This document shows positions 1 to 5,682 of a DNA stretch of 6,686 bases, one piece after another. Below the pieces are notes generated by a model, which was given only the letters and a program-made list of their open reading frames with translations, searched no databases and was not told the DNA's origin. Source of the DNA: CALDTK01 sp965215215 (lineage in GTDB: Bacteria > Bacteroidota > Bacteroidia > Chitinophagales > Saprospiraceae); the NCBI GenBank assembly GCA_965215215.1, contig CBDCDD010000002.1, positions 1 through 6,686 of the forward strand, read 5' to 3'. The position numbers were made by a program, and so were the translations under genes. Each line of letters starts with the position of its first letter. Within the stretch, counting starts at the first letter, position 1.

Positions 1-86
1 TCCGTCGCTCGGGTCGGGCTCGGTGCCACCGCGAGGCTTGACCTGCACTTCCTCCCCTTACGCGCGTGCCTCCGCGGTCGTGGGCG
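1..86 (+). other. 3' body of a truncated gene-less cassette
   Basis: This is the end of a cassette whose start lies outside the window. I see no convincing reading frame. It aligns with the end of cassette B (1221-1307): both begin TCCGTC, share CTCGGGTCGGGC, and end with GCGCGTGCCTC, GCGGTCGTGGGCGGT. The middle is diverged and differs by one base in length, so any shared reading frame is interrupted. It is best read as the 3' part of a non-coding cassette paralogous to B. The tail GGGCGGTAGAAC predicts that this cassette begins with GTTCTACCGCC upstream of the window. Confidence 0.6.
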
Positions 87-216
87 GTAGAACCCACCGC
101 TGCAGGCCGACCCTAGGCGCCAGCGTTCTTACTCCGGGCGGGGCGTCGGTGTCTCCGTAGCTTCGGGCTACCGCTGCGCCCTCAGCCCAGGGCGGCTGAG
201 CGGTCCACTGTTATGT
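87..216 (+). repeat. attC site 1 (130 bp)
   Basis: Inverse core GTAGAAC (87-93) and core GTTATGT (210-216). The 5' arm at 97-117 pairs with the 3' arm at 186-203, leaving G102, one of G105/G106 and A110 unpaired. These behave as the extrahelical bases that IntI reads on the folded bottom strand. A small hairpin GTAGC-TTCGG-GCTAC (157-171) sits in the loop region. Belongs to the CCCTAGG-stem group and differs from site 4 at about 7 of 130 positions. The recombination cut is expected between 210 and 211. Confidence 0.95.
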
Positions 217-242
217 GTACTCCCACCTCCTGCGTTTGACTC

Positions 243-923
243 ATGGATAGAGACCCAATCGACTGGCACATCGTCATGGTCGGACGAACCCATCAAATTC
301 AGCTACTCGATCTGATCGACCTTGTGCAGTCCAACATCACTCGGTTCATCCGAGAGATCGTGACACGGCGTGAGACAGAGACTCACGAGTGGCTGATCGA
401 AAATTTCCCGCCGGAGAACCTTGCGCCGACTGAGAAACTGGAAGCTCACCGGGACAGCGAGATCGAGAAGAACGTTGAGGAGATGCCCGCCACCCTCTAC
501 TCAGCGCTCTTCGCGTCGTCCTATCATTTTTTTGAGCATGACCTCAACGAGCTATGCAAGCTTGTTGAGCAGGAACGTGGTCTAAGCAGTTACCACAATT
601 GGCGAGATGATCGTGGCATCCACCGTGCGAAGAGCTACTTGCGTAAGGAGGCTGGAATCAACTTCCCAAGTGGCGGTCAGGCATGGGAGGTGATCGTCAA
701 CTATGGCAAGCTCCGTAACCTGATCGCACACAACGGCGCTCAACTGGACGGTTCGGCTCAGGCTGTCGCTATCGAGTCGTTTGTCCAAACCCGTTCCGAT
801 CTCGGCGTTAACCAAGCGGGAGACATCCTTTTCACCCGCGACTTCGCCAGCAGTGCCGCCGATCATCTGCGAGAGTTCTGGCTAGAATTGTCCTTCGTGT
901 TCAGTCCTGACAAGTACGAATAG
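243..923 (+). CDS. HEPN-domain protein, probable RNase (cassette A)
   Basis: The 226-residue product carries a HEPN-type signature: R158-N-L-I-A-H163, that is R-x4-H with a polar Asn just after the Arg. This is the arrangement found in catalytically active HEPN ribonucleases. Upstream, about residues 83-112 form a helix containing SSYHFFEHDLNELC, which resembles the first conserved helix of HEPN domains; the N-terminal 80 residues are helical and charged. HEPN RNases serve in toxin-antitoxin, abortive-infection and other RNA-cleaving roles, so this may be a defence or toxin cassette; that role is inference. No nucleotidyltransferase (MNT) partner or other antitoxin is next to it. ATG 243 lies 32 nt after the cassette edge and has no Shine-Dalgarno sequence. 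The gene looks less GC-rich than its neighbours, which fits separate acquisition. It ends 8 nt before attC 2. Confidence 0.8.
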   Translation: MDRDPIDWHIVMVGRTHQIQLLDLIDLVQSNITRFIREIVTRRETETHEWLIENFPPENLAPTEKLEAHRDSEIEKNVEEMPATLYSALFASSYHFFEHDLNELCKLVEQERGLSSYHNWRDDRGIHRAKSYLRKEAGINFPSGGQAWEVIVNYGKLRNLIAHNGAQLDGSAQAVAIESFVQTRSDLGVNQAGDILFTRDFASSAADHLREFWLELSFVFSPDKYE

Positions 924-931
924 CCAAGTAC

Positions 932-1061
932 ACATAACCCGCCGCTGCAAGCCGACCCTAGGCGCCAGCGTTCTCGCTCCGGGCGGGACGTCGGCGTCTC
1001 CGTAGCTTCGGGCTACCGCCGCGCCCTTAGCCCAGGGCGCTTGAGCGGCCCTCTGTTCTAC
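932..1061 (+). repeat. attC site 2 (130 bp)
   Basis: Inverse core ACATAAC (932-938) and core GTTCTAC (1055-1061). ACATAAC is the exact complement of the GTTATGT that opens cassette A, and the match extends to 12 nt (210-221 with 927-938). The stem is of the CCCTAGG type. The 5' arm reads GCAAGCCG where site 1 has GCAGGCCG, and the 3' arm has CTTGAG instead of CTGAG, a compensating change. The loop hairpin with TTCGG is at 1002-1016. Confidence 0.95.
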
Positions 1062-1307
1062 CGCCTTCGATTCGGGTGCCACGCAAGCGCTGGACCGACT
1101 GGCGGCGCTCCGAGTTGGCGGCTTCGCGCTTCGACCTTCGCCTGTGCCGTCGCCAGTCGAGCGAGATATCGGCGCTTCGTCGCGCGTGGCCGTCTCGGTG
1201 GCACCGTGCGGCGTCGGCGCTCCGTCACTCGGGTCGGGCGCCTTGCCAGTCGGGCGGCGGTTCCTACTTCATTCGATCTCGCGCGCGTGCCTCGGCGGTC
1301 GTGGGCG
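1062..1307 (+). other. Gene-less cassette body (cassette B)
   Basis: This 246-bp body has several overlapping open frames on both strands, but all are arginine- or serine-rich translations of GC-rich DNA and run into the attC sites, so I call no gene. It holds an inverted repeat: CGACTGGCG (1096-1104) and CGCCAGTCG (1151-1159), nine perfect base pairs around a 46-nt loop. A second copy of the right-hand motif, TGCCAGTCGGGC, starts at 1245. The 3' part (1221-1307) is homologous to the cassette end at 1-86. A structured RNA or a regulatory insert is possible but unproven. Confidence 0.55.
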
Positions 1308-1437
1308 GTGGAACCCACCGCTGCAGGCCGACGATAGGCGCCAGCGCCTTTGGCTTTGGCGGGGCGTCGGCGCTACTTTCCGTCGTCTGAACCCTTGTGC
1401 CCTCAGCCTCTCGCGGCTGAGCGGTCCACTGTTCTAC
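1308..1437 (+). repeat. attC site 3 (130 bp)
   Basis: Inverse core GTGGAAC (1308-1314) and core GTTCTAC (1431-1437). GTGGAAC pairs with the GTTCTAC opening cassette B except for one G-T pair; it is the only imperfect core match in the window. The inner stem is GATAGGC against GCCTCTC. The loop region differs from the others (GCCTTTGGCTTTGGC) and lacks the TTCGG hairpin. Confidence 0.93.
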
Positions 1438-1676
1438 AGCGCCGTCGTGGCGAGGAATGCAAAGGCGGCATCGTGCCCCGCGCCAACGGTCTGCTCGGGC
1501 GAGTCCGCGTTCGACTGGCGGTCCGTCTCGGCCGTGTCGTGCCGCTCGGGCAACGTCGCCAGCGGGTCGAGGACCGCGGCGGTCGGGGTCGGAGGAATGA
1601 GCGGAGGGAGCCACGCGCCGGGTCGGCGTCCGCGCTTCGGGTCTCGCTCGCGGTGGCCCGTCGGTGTGGCGGCGCT
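1438..1676 (+). other. Gene-less cassette body (cassette C)
   Basis: I see no convincing gene in this 239-bp body. Open frames pass through it and both flanking attC sites and have low-complexity Gly/Arg/Ser-rich products. It contains CGACTGGCGG (1512-1521), shared with cassettes B and J, followed at 1556 by CGCCAGCG, only a partial inverted copy. Its ends are complementary over 14 nt (1431-1444 with 1670-1683). The total cassette length of 369 bp is close to that of the other gene-less cassettes. Confidence 0.55.
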
Positions 1677-1806
1677 GTAGAACCCACCGCTGCAGGCCGA
1701 CCCTAGGAGCCAGCGTTCTTACTCCGGGCGGGGCGCCAGTGCTTCCGTAGCTTCGGGCTACCGCTGCGCCCTCAGCCTAGGGCGGCTGAGCGGTCCACTG
1801 TTATAC
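1677..1806 (+). repeat. attC site 4 (130 bp)
   Basis: Inverse core GTAGAAC (1677-1683) and core GTTATAC (1800-1806). The inner stem CCCTAGG against CCTAGGG is perfectly paired. The TTCGG loop hairpin is at 1747-1761. It is about 95% identical to site 1, and they are the two most similar sites I compared closely in the window. Confidence 0.95.
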
Positions 1807-1818
1807 CGCGCTCCAACC

Positions 1819-2121
1819 TTGCAGCCTATCCACTTCTACCCGAAGGTCTCGCTCATCATCGCCTCCGTCTCCGAGGACGGGATGCACGTCGAGGTCCACG
1901 CTGGCGGCAGCGACGCGGAGCCGCTGCCGAACGGGTTTCAGCCGGTCGTCGCTACGTTCCGCTCGGAGATCGAAGGCGAGATCCGGGTCGCATTCGATGT
2001 CGCCGGCGCGATTGTCGAGATCCCGTTGGAAGAACTCGAACGAGCTATCGCGGTCGCCCGAGAGGAAGTACATGCTGAGTCATTCTATCCGTACCCGGAC
2101 GATACAGACGGCGCGGTATAA
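1819..2121 (+). CDS. Unknown 100-aa protein (cassette D)
   Basis: Not recognised. The product has strand-like segments at residues 3-15, 23-27 and 52-68 and a charged helix at about 70-87 with the pattern IPLEELERAIAVAREEV, then an acidic tail. It looks like a small soluble alpha/beta protein. The start is uncertain: TTG 1819 keeps the strand-rich N-terminus and lies 18 nt from the cassette edge, while ATG 1882 would give 79 residues and lose the first strand. I prefer TTG. The stop TAA (2119-2121) lies inside the attC 5 inverse core GTATAAC, so the attC supplies the stop codon. Confidence 0.7.
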   Translation: MQPIHFYPKVSLIIASVSEDGMHVEVHAGGSDAEPLPNGFQPVVATFRSEIEGEIRVAFDVAGAIVEIPLEELERAIAVAREEVHAESFYPYPDDTDGAV

Positions 2122-2245
2122 CCCGCCGCTGCAAGCCGACGAAGGGCGTCAGCGTTCTCGGCTCGTCCGATCATCGGCGTATCCTGCGCTCTGATTCACC
2201 ACCAGCGGTCGCTGCCCTTCGCGGTTGAGCGGCCCTCTGTTAGCC
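2116..2245 (+). repeat. attC site 5 (130 bp)
   Basis: Inverse core GTATAAC (2116-2122) and core GTTAGCC (2239-2245). It is complementary to the start of cassette D over 12 nt (1800-1811 with 2111-2122). The inner stem is GAAGGGC against GCCCTTC, a different but equally paired version of the CCCTAGG stem. GCAAG in the 5' arm is matched by TTGAG in the 3' arm. Confidence 0.95.
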
Positions 2246-2262
2246 CGCACTCGCTCAACGCT

Positions 2263-2799
2263 ATGACCCAAGAGGACGGCGCCGCTAGTTGGGAGGTCAT
2301 CACTCACGGAGCGGACGGCCATACCGTCCACCACCTCGACGTCCCGACGCTGAACGCTGGTGCCCTCCGCGCTTCGCTCGACGCCTTCTGGTCCCGCCTC
2401 TTCTCGGAGACCGCCGGACTCGGCCCGGAGTGGTCCGCGTTGTACGTGGAGGTGTGGTACGACAGCGGGCGCGTCATAGGCTACCCGAACAGAGAGGCCC
2501 CCGGCTCAGGAGGGCTCAACCACGACCGCCGCGGCGAGCCGTTCGCGGTCCAGATCGCTTCGGCCTACGTGCTCGACCGGCTCGACAGCTTCCCGGACGA
2601 GGACGACGCCTACGACCGGGAGCAGGACCGGCTAAGGGGCGAGGTGCACGAGGCCGTCCGGGCGTCGCTTTCTTCAAAAGCCGCGACCAGCGCTTTGTCG
2701 AGGCTGGCGGCGACGCGGACCCCACGCGCTTTCCTTTACGATTACGAAGGCGAGGACGGGGTTGCCGAGTTGGCGCTGCCCTCGGGCCGTGCGGGCTAA
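2263..2799 (+). CDS. Unknown acidic 178-aa protein (cassette E)
   Basis: Not recognised. No signal peptide or membrane segment is visible, so it is probably cytoplasmic. A predicted helix near residues 34-49 is followed by strands YVEVWYD (61-67) and FAVQIASAYVLDRL (94-107), then an acidic stretch PDEDDAYDREQD (111-122), a helix to about 150, and a C-terminal strand pair containing AFLYDYEG. ATG 2263 lies 23 nt after the cassette edge with no ribosome-binding site. The stop TAA (2797-2799) is part of the attC 6 inverse core GGCTAAC. A long arginine-rich frame overlaps it and is a shadow of the GC-rich third positions. Confidence 0.8.
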   Translation: MTQEDGAASWEVITHGADGHTVHHLDVPTLNAGALRASLDAFWSRLFSETAGLGPEWSALYVEVWYDSGRVIGYPNREAPGSGGLNHDRRGEPFAVQIASAYVLDRLDSFPDEDDAYDREQDRLRGEVHEAVRASLSSKAATSALSRLAATRTPRAFLYDYEGEDGVAELALPSGRAG

Positions 2800-2923
2800 C
2801 CCGCGCTTGCAGGCCGACCGAGAGGATCAGCGTTCTCAGTTCGTTCCCACAGCGCCGCCAGTCATAGCTTCGTCCCACCGCCGTGCTGTCACCTCTCGGC
2901 GGCTGAAGCGCCGTCTGTTACAC
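2794..2923 (+). repeat. attC site 6 (130 bp, most diverged)
   Basis: Inverse core GGCTAAC (2794-2800) and core GTTACAC (2917-2923), matching the start of cassette E over 12 nt. The 5' arm reads GCGCTTGCAGGCCGACCGAGAGG and the 3' arm CCTCTCGGCGGCTGAAGCGC. Both arms differ from the other sites, yet remain complementary with the same three unpaired bases. The loop lacks the standard TTCGG hairpin. Confidence 0.93.
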
Positions 2924-2951
2924 GGCTTCACATCTGAGCTATTTGAGATCC

Positions 2952-3389
2952 ATGAGACACGACATCATCGTTGCCCGAACCCGATACAGCGACCGGCTTG
3001 GGACCGCCGCCGCCGAGCATCACGGCGGGTCAGATCAGCGGACGTTCGAAGACATCTTTCGGGAGGCTGGTCTTGATTTCAGCACTTACCGCCCCATCGC
3101 GTACAGCTTCAGCATCGTAGAGAACCGGACGCCGCACCAAGAACCCCGGTGCAGTCTCATTGCTCACTGCGTTCTGAACGAAGTAGGCGAAGACGTCGAG
3201 GCAGCGGCGGACCCGGGCCTCGGTCTACCGATCCATCGTGCCTACGTCGATATCACGCCTATGGAGTTCGCCAAGCTCTTCAAGCGCCTGAGGATCACTT
3301 TCGTCTCCCAGAGCAAAGGTGATCCCACTTACGGTCCGAATAGTCATGCAGAGGATCTTCAGGACGAGATATTCCTCGGAGACGAATAG
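2952..3389 (+). CDS. Unknown 145-aa protein (cassette F)
   Basis: Not recognised. It looks soluble: a strand at residues 4-8, an amphipathic helix TFEDIFREAG (31-40), the segment PIAYSFSIVENRT (48-60), and a C-terminal unit YVDITPMEFAKLFKRLRITF (98-117) with the look of a strand-helix-strand element. Two cysteines (67 and 73) flank LIAH. The tail is acidic. ATG 2952 is chosen; an in-frame TTG at 2943 would add three residues. The ATG is 34 nt from the cassette edge, without a Shine-Dalgarno sequence. The gene ends 10 nt before attC 7. Confidence 0.8.
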   Translation: MRHDIIVARTRYSDRLGTAAAEHHGGSDQRTFEDIFREAGLDFSTYRPIAYSFSIVENRTPHQEPRCSLIAHCVLNEVGEDVEAAADPGLGLPIHRAYVDITPMEFAKLFKRLRITFVSQSKGDPTYGPNSHAEDLQDEIFLGDE

Positions 3390-3399
3390 CTCGCCAGCC

Positions 3400-3528
3400 G
3401 TGTAACCCGCCGCTGCAGGCCGACGAAGGGCGCCAGCGCTCTTGCGTTGGCCGAGCGTCAGCGTCTCCGTAGCTTCGACCGACCATCCCGCCCTCAGCCC
3501 TTCGCGGCTGAGCGTCCATCTGTTACAC
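3400..3528 (+). repeat. attC site 7 (129 bp)
   Basis: Inverse core GTGTAAC (3400-3406) and core GTTACAC (3522-3528). It matches the start of cassette F over 11 nt. Here the left and right cassettes happen to share the same core, so the terminal pairing is also perfect in the array state. The inner stem is GAAGGGC against GCCCTTC. Confidence 0.95.
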
Positions 3529-3774
3529 CGCAGCCGCTCTCCGGTCTCGGCCCGTGCAACCCACCACCCCGCCCCGCCCAAACTCTCCCCGCCGCGGAGC
3601 GTGGCGGCATTCGGGCGGGGCGGTCGCTCTCGTCGGTCGTCGGGCGGGGCGGTCCCAGGCCGATACCACCGCGCCACTTGGTGAGATCGAGAGGATTGGG
3701 GTCCGGGGTGCCACGGTCGCGGGTCCTGCGATCCGCGCGCTGTCCGGCCACCCCGCCCGGCGTCACGGGCTGCG
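3529..3774 (+). other. Gene-less cassette body (cassette G)
   Basis: This 246-bp body has no believable gene; the open frames are Pro/Arg-rich and run into the attC sites. It contains C-rich and G-rich blocks: CCGCCCCGCCC (3569-3579) is the reverse complement of GGGCGGGGCGG (3613-3623), and a 15-bp direct repeat TCGGGCGGGGCGGTC occurs at 3611-3625 and 3640-3654. The body lacks the GACTGGCGG motif of the other gene-less cassettes. Its ends are complementary over 14 nt (3522-3535 with 3768-3781). Confidence 0.55.
3611..3654. repeat. 15-bp direct repeat in cassette G
   Basis: TCGGGCGGGGCGGTC occurs at 3611-3625 and again at 3640-3654, with a 29-bp period. The core of either copy can pair with the C-rich block at 3569-3579. 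It may be a small hairpin or a local duplication; no function is evident. Confidence 0.7.
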
Positions 3775-3904
3775 GTGTAACCCGCCGCTGTAGGCCGACG
3801 AAGGGCACGAGCGTCCTCAGGCTCCCCGGGGCCACGGTGCTTCCATAGCTTCGAGCGACCACCCCGCCCTCAGCCCTTCGCGGCTAAGCGGCCCACTGTT
3901 AGCT
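3775..3904 (+). repeat. attC site 8 (130 bp)
   Basis: Inverse core GTGTAAC (3775-3781) and core GTTAGCT (3898-3904). GCTGTAGGCC replaces the usual GCTGCAGGCC, and the 3' arm has GGCTAAGC instead of GGCTGAGC, so a C-G pair has become T-A. The inner stem is GAAGGGC against GCCCTTC. Confidence 0.95.
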
Positions 3905-3927
3905 GGCGTGCCCCAACCGTCGCGGTC

Positions 3928-4467
3928 ATGGACAGGAAAGCCCTCCGTCTCCAAAAGTCCGCTGCCAACCTCCAACGCCGCTGGCAGGAGCGCTACCTCG
4001 CAGACCTTCGGCCTGATCTTGCAGCGTTTCTCGCCGCCCGCCCGTTCGTCACCGAGCCCCAGACCGGCGAGCTTGCCGAGCGCTTCGGTGCGGCCTACGA
4101 CGCGCCGCCAGTCGGGCATTACCACGACGAGTTCCACACCGTAACCGACGTGCTCCGCGTGGTCACCGCGCTCCCGGACTCGGACGTACCGGCTTGGCTC
4201 ATGCCGTCGGGCTACCACGAGACCGACGGCGGCGCGTTCGACGTCCCGCTCTCTTGGGGTCGCCGCCACGCCGCTGCGCTCTGGTCCGACGGCGAGGGCG
4301 ACTTCAACCTTATCGCCGCGGACGGATCGGCCGGGGTGCTTGTGACGGTGTGGGCGGCTGAGCCGGAGGATTCGAGCCCGACCGGCCTCGAATACAACGT
4401 CCGCGCTTGGTCGGTCTCATCAGGCACGCCAGCTAACTCGCCGCTGCAGGCCGACGTGGGGCGGTAG
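3928..4467 (+). CDS. Unknown 179-aa protein with attC-encoded tail (cassette H)
   Basis: Not recognised. A basic, helical N-terminus (about residues 1-38) precedes a His-rich segment GHYHDEFHTVTDVL (63-76), a central part with GYHETDGGAF (95-104), and strand-like segments FNLIAADGSAGVLVTVWAAE (126-145) and YNVRAWSV (156-163). No signal peptide is seen. The frame passes through the attC 9 inverse core: its TAA is out of frame, so residues 168-179, including NSPLQADVGR, are encoded by the attC arm, and the stop TAG is at 4465-4467. ATG 3928 lies 29 nt from the cassette edge. The natural C-terminus therefore depends on the recombination site. Confidence 0.75.
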   Translation: MDRKALRLQKSAANLQRRWQERYLADLRPDLAAFLAARPFVTEPQTGELAERFGAAYDAPPVGHYHDEFHTVTDVLRVVTALPDSDVPAWLMPSGYHETDGGAFDVPLSWGRRHAAALWSDGEGDFNLIAADGSAGVLVTVWAAEPEDSSPTGLEYNVRAWSVSSGTPANSPLQADVGR

Positions 4468-4560
4468 CGTTCTTGGCGCTGGCTGGACTTCGGCGTATCC
4501 TGTGCTTCGACTCGCCATCGTGCCCTCAGCCCCACGCGGCTGAGCGTCCATCTGTTCTGC
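4431..4560 (+). repeat. attC site 9 (130 bp)
   Basis: Inverse core AGCTAAC (4431-4437) and core GTTCTGC (4554-4560). It is complementary to the start of cassette H over 15 nt (3898-3912 with 4423-4437), the longest such match in the window. The inner stem GTGGGGC is read against GCCCCAC. The 5' arm encodes the last residues of the cassette H protein. Confidence 0.95.
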
Positions 4561-4614
4561 CGCACTCGCCTCGTTCGATCTTCCACTAGGTCATCCGGCC
4601 CTCCCCACATAGCC

Positions 4615-5148
4615 ATGCGCGTACTCGTTCTGATAACCGTCGCCGTAATGGGTTTCTCGGAGGCGTCGGCTCAAGTCAGTCGGCCGACTGGTTCTAAAGT
4701 TGTAGCCGGGGGGGCAGGTGCGATTGAAGGCACCGGCTACGGGCTCGGTTACCACGCCAACCTCCGCCAGCGGCTGCTCACGGACCCGACCCGAGCACTT
4801 GGCATCCCGACCCCGGACGTCAGCGTGTCCGCCGAAGCATTCTACCAGCGGGGTTTGGCCGAGAATGGGAGTCCGTGGCTGCTAGGGGCAGGGCTCGTCT
4901 CTCGGTGGGACCCCGATTTCGTGGAGTCGTGGGCTGTGCGGCCGTTCTTCATTCCCGTCTCCGTCGGGCTGTACGTGGACGGTGGCGCTTACACAGACGA
5001 AGCGGCGGTGGCCGTCGGGATCGGTAATGGCCTCGGGGTGGAGGTACCTGTCGGCGATGCCGCCGTCGCGCTGGAGGTTAGGACGGTGAACCTCCTCGGC
5101 TCTGAGAGAGGCGGGGGGATTCCGGTGGGGATCGGCGTTCGATTCTGA
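4615..5148 (+). CDS. Exported beta-barrel-like outer-membrane protein (cassette I)
   Basis: The 177-residue product begins with a clear signal peptide: short basic start MR, hydrophobic core VLVLITVAVMGF (3-14), and a cleavage motif ASA before Q20. The mature part has no hydrophobic helix. It has alternating, glycine- and aromatic-containing strands such as VSVSAEAFYQRG, WLLGAGLVSRW, FIPVSVGLYVDGGAY and VAVGIGNGLGVEVP, and ends VGIGVRF with a C-terminal Phe, as outer-membrane barrels do. A small OmpX/OmpW-like barrel is a fair guess; the family is not established. The gene stands alone in its cassette with the longest leader in the window, 60 nt, and no recognisable promoter. It is the only cassette product here with a clear export signal. 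Confidence 0.8.
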   Translation: MRVLVLITVAVMGFSEASAQVSRPTGSKVVAGGAGAIEGTGYGLGYHANLRQRLLTDPTRALGIPTPDVSVSAEAFYQRGLAENGSPWLLGAGLVSRWDPDFVESWAVRPFFIPVSVGLYVDGGAYTDEAAVAVGIGNGLGVEVPVGDAAVALEVRTVNLLGSERGGGIPVGIGVRF

Positions 5149-5170
5149 GACCGTCCTCGCCCACCGTGCG

Positions 5171-5300
5171 GCAGAACCCACCGCTGCAGGCCGACCCTAG
5201 GCGCCAGCGTTCTCGGTTCCCACATGGCGTCGGCGCTTCCGTAGCTTCGGGCTACCGCTGTGCCCTCAACCTAGGGCGGCTGAGCGGTCCACTGTTAGGG
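5171..5300 (+). repeat. attC site 10 (130 bp)
   Basis: Inverse core GCAGAAC (5171-5177) and core GTTAGGG (5294-5300). It is complementary to the start of cassette I over 12 nt (4554-4565 with 5166-5177). The inner stem CCCTAGG against CCTAGGG is perfect. The TTCGG loop hairpin lies at 5241-5255. Confidence 0.95.
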
Positions 5301-5537
5301 GCTCGCCGGGCAAGGTGGAGTTGGGCACCGAGATCCGAGCCACGCGCGGAGTCTCTTTCGGACTGGCGGTCGTGGTCGGTAGCGGCTTCGGCGTCTCCGT
5401 CAGTTGCCCGGTCGCACCACCGGCGCCAGTCGGGCATGGGCGCTTCGGCCGATTAGAAGGGAAGGGGCGGCACGCACGTGGCTTCGGCGGTGGGGGTCCG
5501 TCCGCTGTCCCGCCACCGTGCTACCGTCGCGGGCGCC
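5301..5537 (+). other. Gene-less cassette body (cassette J)
   Basis: This 237-bp body has one open frame from GTG 5315 that begins plausibly but turns into Gly/Pro/Arg-rich sequence and runs through attC 11, so I do not call it. An inverted repeat GACTGGCG (5361-5368) and CGCCAGTC (5424-5431) mirrors the one in cassette B. In both cassettes the left motif follows CCACGC by 14-15 nt, and GCGGCTTCG lies just to its right. These shared points suggest common descent with B. Confidence 0.5.
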
Positions 5538-5667
5538 CCCTAACTCGCCGCTGCAAGCCGACCCTAGGCGCTGGCGTTTTCGGTCCCGGCGGTACGTCGG
5601 CGCTATCATTGCTCGTCCCGACCGCCGTGCCCTCAGCCCAGGGCGCTTGAGCGGCCCACTGTTAGGC
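5538..5667 (+). repeat. attC site 11 (130 bp)
   Basis: Inverse core CCCTAAC (5538-5544) and core GTTAGGC (5661-5667). It matches the start of cassette J over 8 nt, the shortest match in the window. The stem is CCCTAGG against CCCAGGG. GCAAGCC in the 5' arm is matched by GCTTGAG in the 3' arm, as in site 2. Confidence 0.95.
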
Positions 5668-5682
5668 GTCACCTCCGTCCCG

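Noticed and set aside
155..175. TTCGG hairpins as intrinsic terminators
   Set aside because: Only a 5-bp stem and no following T-run; better explained as part of the attC loop.
1058..1318. Minus-strand frame of 86 residues over cassette B
   Set aside because: Arginine-rich, starts and ends inside attC sites, opposite to cassette orientation, and the related tail at 1-86 differs by one base in length; a shadow of high GC.
1144..1680. Plus-strand frame of 178 residues spanning cassettes B and C
   Set aside because: Runs through a complete attC site and across a cassette junction, and has Ser/Gly/Arg-rich low-complexity sequence.
2289..2867. 192-residue arginine/proline-rich frame overlapping the cassette E gene
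   Set aside because: It is the shifted frame of the E gene and continues through its attC; composition is that of third-position GC bias.
3225..3677. 150-residue minus-strand frame across attC 7
   Set aside because: Antisense to the cassette F gene and crosses an attC site into gene-less cassette G.
3817..4269. 150-residue minus-strand frame over attC 8 and cassette H
   Set aside because: Antisense to the H gene, crosses an attC, and has no supporting features.
5315..5650. GTG-started frame of 111 residues in cassette J
   Set aside because: The first third looks mildly plausible, but the rest is Gly/Pro/Arg-rich and the frame reads through almost all of attC 11; not enough to call a gene.
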